Assembly: GCA_024743175.1 (NCBI GenBank) | Contig: JANSXA010000005.1 | Coordinates: 310,001 to 374,000, forward strand | Source: Pseudomonadaceae bacterium | GTDB lineage: Bacteria > Pseudomonadota > Gammaproteobacteria > Pseudomonadales > Azotimanducaceae | Reading direction: 5' to 3' | DNA: 64,000 nucleotides | In this document: piece after piece, positions 56,718-64,000 of the stretch | Position numbering within the stretch: position 1 is the first letter of the stretch | How the letters are laid out: each line of letters begins with the position of its first letter | Translations under genes and position numbers: made by a program | The notes under the pieces: model-generated | The model's database searches: none | Seen by the model: only the letters and a program-made list of their open reading frames with translations | Told to the model about the DNA's origin: nothing

Positions 56718-59657
56718 TTAAAGCTGACCCAGAGAATAAGTCACTTCCAGTCCAAAAAGGCGGGGTACTGTTGTACCTGCTGATCGACGGAACATTTCCG
56801 CTTCACCTTCACGCAGAATCTGCAGCACACCGATGTCATCAAAAACATTATTCACAAAGCCTGACACAATCCAATGTGAGTCTGGAGAAGTCCAGGTTGC
56901 TCGCAGATCCAAACGGTCATAGGCTTTAGCACGCTCACCGGTGCTTTCAAACGGTGAGTAGTACACTTCATCAATCCAGTTATATACACCCAGAAGTTCA
57001 AGGCGTGAGCCGTTGCCCAATGGGAAAGCATAGCTGCCCCAGGCGGTGTACTTGAGTTCAGGTACCTGTACAACCTGGTTGCCGTTAATGTTCTGTGTCA
57101 ACGCATTTGCATCTGGGAATATAGATACTGGCGTATTAACTTCAGCAGGGTCCTGCAGGAATAAGTCTTCAGTGTATTCACTGGGTGTGTAGCTGAAGTT
57201 GCCGCCCAAGGTCAAATTGTCTGTCGCCAGCCACATAGCTTCCGCTTCGATGCCGTAAATCTCAGCACCCGGTGCGGGCAATACAGAAGTGGTTGTACCG
57301 GGGGCGCCGCCAGTAACCAACGGAGGGGTTACTTCTGTTGCAACCGTATGGATTGACTCATAGTCGTAATAGTAAAATGAACCATTCAACTGCAGAGAGC
57401 CATCTAACAATTGAGACTTGTAACCAAACTCGTACGCAATCAGTTCTTCCGGGTCGTAGGCAGGTGTCGCGCTGAAGAACACCAGGTTGTTACCACCAGA
57501 GCGGTAGCCAGACGTTGCTGACAGATACAGTAAAGCGTTGTCGGTTACGTTCCAATCAAGGTTGATTCGACCAGTCGTCTCTTTATCGGTACGTTTAAAT
57601 GCACGATACACACTGACCGCTGCAGGGAAGCCACCATTCACTGCGCGCTCGGTACCTGAAAAGCCACCGGGTGCATCCGCATCAGCCACAATACCACCGT
57701 TAAGCTGGTTATAGGTAAACAGATCCAGGCCGAACGCGGGCAAAAAACCTGGCGCCAATTCCGTGTAACGGAACAGATTCTCTTGGGCAGCCACTTCATC
57801 TTCTGCATATCGGATACCTACAGTCAAGGTGAAATCTTCATTGATGTCCCAGACACCCTGGGTATAGATGGCAAATGCATCACGCTTGGTTTCCGTGTGA
57901 TAAAGCAAGTCACTGCCTAATGAATTGGGACCATGAGAAACGTTAAGGTCCCCATTTTGACGATTGTCACCTTCCCATACACCCACGTGCAGGTTGTTGT
58001 TCTCAGCGGGTGCTGGATTGCGCGTTGCGTAGTTAACCGCACATTGAGGCAGTCTTGTCGCTGGATCCTGGCAAAGCGCGCGAGAGGAATGCAGGGTTGG
58101 CATCTCACCGTTATAGGTGCCTGCGCCAATAATACCTGGCAACAGAGACACGACCACTTGATCCAGTCCGGTGACATCGTTGTAGGGGTTGATATATCGA
58201 TCTTCCCCTACGGTTGAGTAGTAATCTCCACGCTGGTCAATTTCCGCTTCATAGAAAAAGATACCTGAGGTCACCGACATACTGTCGTTGAAATCATAGA
58301 ACACCTGCAACTCATGGGACGAATAGGTGGCTTCGTGATTAACATAGAACTGGCGATCCTGAATTAAACTCGCGGTGTTGTCATCATCCGTGTTACGCGC
58401 ATAAACCAGTGTGTTGTGTCCGTATATGTATTTCACCTGCAGAGCATCTGAGGCATCCCAGGTTGTGGTGAACTGAATGCCTTCCTGGTCAAAACGTTCT
58501 TTGTTCACACCGTTGGTTGCGGTACACAGATCATCGCCCGAGATATCACCGGCAAACACACATTCATTATATCGCGCTGCACTTTCCGCGCTGGTGACGC
58601 CAAAGCTGTCCAGTGATGCCGCTGCGTTACGAAATCCATCAAACTCTGCAACGTCAACACCCAAACGGTTACGCTGCCCTTCCACAAGCGCGCCCGTACT
58701 CGGATTAGTGAAGTTAAGTACCGGCGCAGACGGGTCGAACCAGTCGTTGTCGCTGAAGTTTGCTGCGTCTGTATTGGTGCGATCAATCGCGCGATAACCA
58801 GGCACAATCGCATTGGTATTGCGGAAAGGCTGACCTTCTTCGTTTAATACAACCTGGCCGGCGCCGTTGGCACCACCCATGCTGCGATCAATAGACATTT
58901 CGTTGTATCGCAGGTTCATTGACAACGTGTCGGTGGGGGTAAAATAAAACTGCGCGGCCACGTTCGCGGTGCCGAGACCATCAATATCATCGCCTGGGCC
59001 GATGTCTTCAATCACGCCATCGCGATCACGAATACTGAAATTAATTCGCGCAGCCAGCTTGTCTTCAATAATGCTGCCGTTCACCATGCCATAAGTTTCA
59101 GCCGTGCCGAAATTACCCACAATGCCTTTCACAGCGTAATCAAATTCATGGGTGGGCTCTTTGTAGAGGATGTTAATGGCACCGCCCACCGCATTGCGTC
59201 CGTACAGCGTGCCCTGTGGGCCACGTAAAACCTCAATACGCTCCACATCCCAGAAGGTCGCCGCGGTTGCAGTCAACAGATCTTCTGAGTAAACACCGTT
59301 CATGTAGGTTGCAACACCCGGGTCGCCGCCTAATGCACGGAAGTTTCGGCCGACGCCGCGAATGGTTGCGTCATAAGGCTGAATCGTAGTAGCAGGAATG
59401 AAGTTCTGCAGGTCTTCCTGGTTGCGAATACCGAAGTCATCCAGCATTTCACCGGTGAACGCGGTGATAGAAATGGAGGTATCCTGAATTGACGCTTCGC
59501 GTCGCTCCGCGGTCACGATAACCTCTTCGATCTGGCGAGCAGCGCGGCGCTGCTCTTCCGCAAAAGTAGTTGGGCTCAACGGCATCAGGGTAAGCACTGC
59601 AAAAGCGGCGGCCCATCTTCCAAACGATGATCTATACATAGTTTCCCCTCGAAACAT
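56718..59657 (-). CDS. TonB-dependent receptor
   Basis: IEEVIVTAERREASIQDTSISITAFTGEML, plug and FWDVERIEVLRGPQGTLYGRNAVGGAINI; C-terminal beta-barrel motif. Confidence 0.95.
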   Translation of the reverse strand: MFRGETMYRSSFGRWAAAFAVLTLMPLSPTTFAEEQRRAARQIEEVIVTAERREASIQDTSISITAFTGEMLDDFGIRNQEDLQNFIPATTIQPYDATIRGVGRNFRALGGDPGVATYMNGVYSEDLLTATAATFWDVERIEVLRGPQGTLYGRNAVGGAINILYKEPTHEFDYAVKGIVGNFGTAETYGMVNGSIIEDKLAARINFSIRDRDGVIEDIGPGDDIDGLGTANVAAQFYFTPTDTLSMNLRYNEMSIDRSMGGANGAGQVVLNEEGQPFRNTNAIVPGYRAIDRTNTDAANFSDNDWFDPSAPVLNFTNPSTGALVEGQRNRLGVDVAEFDGFRNAAASLDSFGVTSAESAARYNECVFAGDISGDDLCTATNGVNKERFDQEGIQFTTTWDASDALQVKYIYGHNTLVYARNTDDDNTASLIQDRQFYVNHEATYSSHELQVFYDFNDSMSVTSGIFFYEAEIDQRGDYYSTVGEDRYINPYNDVTGLDQVVVSLLPGIIGAGTYNGEMPTLHSSRALCQDPATRLPQCAVNYATRNPAPAENNNLHVGVWEGDNRQNGDLNVSHGPNSLGSDLLYHTETKRDAFAIYTQGVWDINEDFTLTVGIRYAEDEVAAQENLFRYTELAPGFLPAFGLDLFTYNQLNGGIVADADAPGGFSGTERAVNGGFPAAVSVYRAFKRTDKETTGRINLDWNVTDNALLYLSATSGYRSGGNNLVFFSATPAYDPEELIAYEFGYKSQLLDGSLQLNGSFYYYDYESIHTVATEVTPPLVTGGAPGTTTSVLPAPGAEIYGIEAEAMWLATDNLTLGGNFSYTPSEYTEDLFLQDPAEVNTPVSIFPDANALTQNINGNQVVQVPELKYTAWGSYAFPLGNGSRLELLGVYNWIDEVYYSPFESTGERAKAYDRLDLRATWTSPDSHWIVSGFVNNVFDDIGVLQILREGEAEMFRRSAGTTVPRLFGLEVTYSLGQL

Positions 59658-60010
59658 GTTTGTGTAACGTAACTTTTAAGAAAAGGTGTAAAACGAGAAC
59701 AGTCGGGGCAAACGGTACAAACCACAGAACATGGTTTAACAGCAATGTGCGCAATCTAGGCGACAGCTTCGGATTACCCCTCGCAATCCTTCTTACCTTT
59801 TAACAATCTTCTATCTATCTTCTTAGCGAACAGCGATCGGAGCTTCCATCTGCAATGAATTCAAACCAAAAACCGACCTGGTCTTACCTCTCCAGTTCCA
59901 CCGCAGGCCCGCATTTAATCGTCTGTTGGCGGGGAAGTCAATGTAACAAATTGATGCAAATGCACTAAAAACACTGTTCAAACGCAGTTTTTGGGTACTG
60001 ACTACACACT

Positions 60011-60027
60011 TGTTACCAACAGTAACA
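60011..60027. promoter_or_regulatory. inverted repeat TGTTAC-N5-GTAACA, candidate operator
   Basis: TGTTACCAACAGTAACA between TonB receptor and 60129 gene; same arms and spacing as 18804-18820. Confidence 0.5.
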
Positions 60028-60128
60028 TATATACATCGCTAACAAGCTGAGTGTCCGACATTGACGCGGCATCACCCATTCGGGTTACTATCTCTGAGGT
60101 CGATTCTTTGACTACGAGGCCCCTAACA

Positions 60129-60566
60129 GTGACAAAAGCAGTTCTGCTCACCATTTTTTTTCTGTTGCTCATCGTGGCCTATCCAGCGCGCAGCGAAGAC
60201 GCACCCAAGGTGCATAAAAAAGTACAACAGGCTCTGTCGTGGCAGTTACCCGAAAACAAATGTGTTTTCCCGAAAGCACCGGGCAAGCGGAAACAGGTCA
60301 CTGACGACATGGGCAGCACCCATACGGAATGGGACGTCGACACGTACACGCTGCAGCGCTACCAGCGTAAGGAGAATCGTTGGAAGAAGTGTGTCGAACG
60401 CTACAAAACGAGCTTAGGCAAAGAGTTTGAAACCCTGAAAGCCAGTGCTCAGTACGGCCTGACCCAACCCCAGGCAGATAAAATTCTGGGCAACATGAAA
60501 CTGATCCAGCAGGTCATGATGTCCGAATCAGGCTTGCCCGAGAACTCTACCGCGCAAACAGATTAA
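60129..60566 (+). CDS. hypothetical exported protein
   Basis: GTG start giving signal-like MTKAVLLTIFFLLLIVAYPARSEDA; track ORF begins at 60051. Confidence 0.65.
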   Translation: MTKAVLLTIFFLLLIVAYPARSEDAPKVHKKVQQALSWQLPENKCVFPKAPGKRKQVTDDMGSTHTEWDVDTYTLQRYQRKENRWKKCVERYKTSLGKEFETLKASAQYGLTQPQADKILGNMKLIQQVMMSESGLPENSTAQTD

Positions 60567-61099
60567 CTCTGCTGCTGCCACTTATCCCGCATTCGCAGGA
60601 TTGAGGTCTCGACCGTGAACTGCTCCAGCTGATCGATCTCAACCCAGGCTAGGTCCATGGACTCTTCGCTCACCACATAGGCGTCATCAGCTGCACTGAA
60701 GGCATAGCGAACGTCAAAGTGAAAATGTGCCGGATCATTCTTACGCGCCGGAATTTCGTGTATATCAACATCAAAAATATCTGTGCGCAGTAAATGCACG
60801 GTCAGTCCCGATTCTTCACTGGCTTCACGCAACGCAACCTTCTGTGTATCCGCGTCACCGTCACTGTGGCCACCCAATTGCAGCCACATGTCGAGCTTCT
60901 TGTGATGGGTGAGCAACAGGCGACTGCGTGTGGTATCAACCAGCCAGGCTGAGCCCGTCACATGCCCGGCCCAGCAATCTCTTTCAAAACAACGGGGGTT
61001 CGCCTGGACAAAATCGATAAAGCGACGGACGGTCTCTTGTTCCTGGGGATGGCGATGCAGATAGTCGCTCAGTTGCTCAAGTAGATTGCGTCGGTGCAT
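60563..61099 (-). CDS. NUDIX hydrolase
   Basis: LGGHSDGDADTQKVALREASEESGL. Confidence 0.88.
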   Translation of the reverse strand: MHRRNLLEQLSDYLHRHPQEQETVRRFIDFVQANPRCFERDCWAGHVTGSAWLVDTTRSRLLLTHHKKLDMWLQLGGHSDGDADTQKVALREASEESGLTVHLLRTDIFDVDIHEIPARKNDPAHFHFDVRYAFSAADDAYVVSEESMDLAWVEIDQLEQFTVETSILRMRDKWQQQS

Positions 61100-61144
61100 A
61101 CGAGTCCCTATTCTTTACAGGCTATAAAACTTTAGGGAGAGATT

Positions 61145-61432
61145 ATGATCGGAGTCACCGCAAAGCTAAACGTAAAACCAGAAATGGCCGCTGAATTCGA
61201 AACCATTTTTCTGGATTTGTCGGACGCCGTAAACGCCAATGAGCCTGGGTGCCTGATGTACCAGCTGTGCAAAGATGAAGACGGCAACTATGTTGTTCTG
61301 GAAATGTACGAAAGCGAAGAGGCACTGGCGGCACATGGCCAGTCCGAGCATTTCAAAGCTGCCGGAGCCGGGTTCAAAGGAAAAATGGCTGGCCCACCGG
61401 AAATCAAAAGAATGCAGGCGGTCACACGCTAG
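61145..61432 (+). CDS. antibiotic biosynthesis monooxygenase (ABM) family protein
   Basis: AKLNVKPEMAAEFETIFLDLSDAVNANEPGCLMYQLCKDEDGNYVVLEMYESEEALAAH. Confidence 0.88.
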   Translation: MIGVTAKLNVKPEMAAEFETIFLDLSDAVNANEPGCLMYQLCKDEDGNYVVLEMYESEEALAAHGQSEHFKAAGAGFKGKMAGPPEIKRMQAVTR

Positions 61433-61494
61433 CGGAGCATTCGTAGGTCGGCGTGCTTGCTACCTACCGAGGTTACGCAAGCGCCCCGCTTTGC

Positions 61495-63306
61495 TCAGGC
61501 ATTCACATCAAACAGGTCTGCCAGCTGTTCTGTCATCGCTCCGCCCAGTTGTTCAGCATCGGTAATGGTGACCGCGCGTTTGTAATGATGGGTCACGTCA
61601 TGACCAATACCTACCGCAACTAACTGCACCGGCGAGTAGTTCTCAATCATATCGATGGCGTATTTCAGATGCTGTTCCAGATAGTTGCTGGGGTTCACCA
61701 GCAAAGTGGAGTTATCCACCGGCAGGCCATCTGATATAACCATCATAATTTTGCGGTCTTCAGTGCGGGTCACAATCCGATTATGCGCCCAGATCAGAGC
61801 TTCACCATCAATGTTTTCCTTTAACAGCTCTTCTCGCATCATCAGGCCAATATTGCGGCGCGTACGTGCCCAGGTATCGTCTGCAGCTTTATAAATGATG
61901 TGGCGCAGATCGTTAAGACGACCAGGATTTGCAGGTTTACCTTCGTTGATCCATTGCTCGCGGGATTGGCCACCGCGCCAGGCTCGAGTGGTGAAACCCA
62001 GAATCTCAACTCGAACTGAGCAACGTTCTAACGTTCGCCCGAGGATATCAGCACACATCGCAGCAATGGTGATAGACCGGCCACGCATGGAGCCCGAGCT
62101 GTCGATCAGCAAAGTCACCACGGTATCGCGGAACTTCATCTCTTTTTCCTGCTTGAACGCCAGTGGATTGACCGGATCGATGATTACCTGAGTCAGGCGC
62201 GCAGCGTCGAGCACACCTTCTTCCAGATCAAACTCCCAGGTTCGATTCTGTTTTGCCATCAAACGGCGCTGCAGTCGATTGGCCAGCTTTGAGGTGGTGT
62301 GCTGCAGAGGGACCAGCTGTTGATCAAGCAGTTGCCGCAGGCGGGTCATTTCTTCCGCATCACACAGCTCTTCAGCGCGTATGGTCTCATCAAAGGCTTC
62401 GGTATAAGCCTTGTAGTTGATGTCTTTGGCAATGCGTCCAGCTTCATCAGGCATTGGATTTGGCGCTTCGTCAGGGTCCGCTTCGGCCCCTGATTCGTCC
62501 ATGTCCATGTCGGCGTCCATTTCCATCATGGTTGCATCGCCGTCTGCGCTTTCTTCACCCATGGACTCGTCATCCATCATGACGTCTTCCGGCGCAAAAT
62601 CGCTGTCTGCGCTTTCAGATTCATCTACGGTGTCGATGTCATCCTGATTAGTGTCTCCATCCTGGGGGTCATCCATATCCGCAGCCATGCCCAGATCGGC
62701 AATAATGTTGCGGCAGAGAGTGGCAAATTCAGCCTGATCACCAATGCTTGCTTTCAGTCCGCGAATTGCATCACCGGCATGTGACTCAATGTGCTCACGC
62801 CAGAAACGCACAACATTTTCTGCACTGGGTGGCAATGGACGACCGGTCAGCTCCTGCCTTACCAGGAGCCCAACAGCTACCGAAAGGGGCGCTTCGGTTT
62901 CAGCTGTGATGGTATCAAAAGCCGCTTGCTTACACTGGGTTTCCAGGCGGGCGTCAAGATTTTGCGCTACGCCTTCCATACGCAGGCTGCCAATCGCCGC
63001 AACCCGGGCTTCTTCAATCCACTGAAACATTTCCTGCGCAGGACCGCCATTAGGCGCATACCGTGCATGTAATGCATCATCGTGATGGCGCAGGGTTAAG
63101 GCGTACTGATCACCAATACCACGAACGGCATTGATCTCTTCGTTGGTGCTGCCGACCGAGGGTAGAGGTACACGCAATCGATTACCGCGGGCACTGGGCG
63201 CCCCCGGGCCAAAGCTGACGTCGAGCTCCTCGTCTTCCGCCAACGCGCGCATGGTGGCGGTCATGGCACGTTTGAATGGCTCTAACGGGCTTTCAGCGTC
63301 ACTCAT
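61495..63306 (-). CDS. cobT: aerobic cobaltochelatase CobT-like subunit
   Basis: [34 protein letters not shown] (VWA), acidic central region, N-terminal [13 protein letters not shown]. Confidence 0.9.
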   Translation of the reverse strand: MSDAESPLEPFKRAMTATMRALAEDEELDVSFGPGAPSARGNRLRVPLPSVGSTNEEINAVRGIGDQYALTLRHHDDALHARYAPNGGPAQEMFQWIEEARVAAIGSLRMEGVAQNLDARLETQCKQAAFDTITAETEAPLSVAVGLLVRQELTGRPLPPSAENVVRFWREHIESHAGDAIRGLKASIGDQAEFATLCRNIIADLGMAADMDDPQDGDTNQDDIDTVDESESADSDFAPEDVMMDDESMGEESADGDATMMEMDADMDMDESGAEADPDEAPNPMPDEAGRIAKDINYKAYTEAFDETIRAEELCDAEEMTRLRQLLDQQLVPLQHTTSKLANRLQRRLMAKQNRTWEFDLEEGVLDAARLTQVIIDPVNPLAFKQEKEMKFRDTVVTLLIDSSGSMRGRSITIAAMCADILGRTLERCSVRVEILGFTTRAWRGGQSREQWINEGKPANPGRLNDLRHIIYKAADDTWARTRRNIGLMMREELLKENIDGEALIWAHNRIVTRTEDRKIMMVISDGLPVDNSTLLVNPSNYLEQHLKYAIDMIENYSPVQLVAVGIGHDVTHHYKRAVTITDAEQLGGAMTEQLADLFDVNA

Positions 63307-63342
63307 AAGCTTTGCTCAACCAATGACAGATGACATTGGTGG

Positions 63343-63999
63343 TTATGCGCTTTTCAGCGAAATACCCTGGGTTGCATCACCCAGGTCTTCGCCCATGCAA
63401 CGCTGGTAATACTCGGCCACAATCGGGCGCTCCAGCTCATCACATTTGTTAAGGAACGTGACACGGAAGGCAAATCCAACATCGCCGAAAATTTCCGCAT
63501 TCTGTGCCCAGGTCAACACGGTGCGTGGAGACATGACAATAGACACATCGCCATTTATGAAACCTTTTCTTGTGAGGTCGGCCACGCTGACCATATTGGA
63601 TAAGGTGCGGTGCCCGGCTTCATTTTCTCCATAAGATTTCGCCTTGCCCAGAACAATTTCGACTTCGGCATCGTGTTCCAGATAGTTCAGCGTCGCGACA
63701 ATACTCCAACGGTCCATCTGACCCTGGTTGATCTGCTGTGTGCCGTGGTACAAACCAGTGGTGTCGCCAAGACCCACAGTGTTTGTTGTGGAAAACAGAC
63801 GGAAGTGCGAGTGCGGTGTAATCACCTTGTTCTGATCAAGCAGCGTCAGCTTACCTTCAACTTCCAGAATGCGTTGAATTACAAACATGACATCAGGGCG
63901 GCCGGCATCATATTCATCAAATACCAGGGCCACAGGGTGCTGCAACGCCCAGGGCAGAATGCCTTCGCGGAACTCAGTGATCTGTTTGCCGTCCTTCAA
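63343..63999 (-). CDS. cobS: aerobic cobaltochelatase CobS-like AAA subunit, partial (right edge)
   Basis: [71 protein letters not shown]. Confidence 0.9.
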   Translation of the reverse strand: MKDGKQITEFREGILPWALQHPVALVFDEYDAGRPDVMFVIQRILEVEGKLTLLDQNKVITPHSHFRLFSTTNTVGLGDTTGLYHGTQQINQGQMDRWSIVATLNYLEHDAEVEIVLGKAKSYGENEAGHRTLSNMVSVADLTRKGFINGDVSIVMSPRTVLTWAQNAEIFGDVGFAFRVTFLNKCDELERPIVAEYYQRCMGEDLGDATQGISLKSA

Positions 64000-64000
64000 C

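Noticed and set aside
1-64000. CRISPR array, prophage, transposon or defence island
   Set aside because: No regularly spaced repeats, integrase, transposase, structural phage genes, restriction-modification or toxin-antitoxin pair recognised.

Overview
This 64 kb window looks like a gammaproteobacterial chromosome segment, densely coding on both strands. I saw no rRNA, tRNA, CRISPR array, integrase or transposase. Recognisable modules, in order: ABC ATPase (cut by left edge); metY plus alpha/beta hydrolase; Hsp70-like gene; msrA; mnmH; a tightly packed minus-strand operon of LysR, GH78-like protein, cobalt-type nitrile hydratase beta, alpha and activator; PspA/IM30 plus membrane protein; a Rieske protein with unusual domain order; ileS (type 2/eukaryotic-like); an L-fuconate catabolism trio; a Fur-box-associated PPOX gene; idi and HMG-CoA synthase; rubrerythrin/Fe-S protein/DUF3501 with oxyR nearby; an aminotransferase/omega-amidase pair divergent from an ArsR-methyltransferase and ahcY; MoxR/VWA followed by a complete opp ABC operon; an RRM protein; a large TonB-dependent receptor followed by a decayed receptor C-terminus; and CobT/CobS (cut by right edge). 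Best candidates for something new: (1) the GH78-like protein whose catalytic motif is eroded, coupled TAG|ATG to Co-type nitrile hydratase; (2) an intergenic region at 18697-19024 with a 23-nt palindrome, a second inverted repeat over a possible promoter, a C-tract/G-quadruplex and an intrinsic terminator, consistent with an undescribed sRNA; (3) an OppC permease with an apparent fibronectin-III-like insertion in an opp operon adjacent to MoxR/VWA; (4) a relic TonB-receptor C-terminus plus terminator downstream of the intact receptor. All assignments come from reading translations and motifs by eye; no database search was run.
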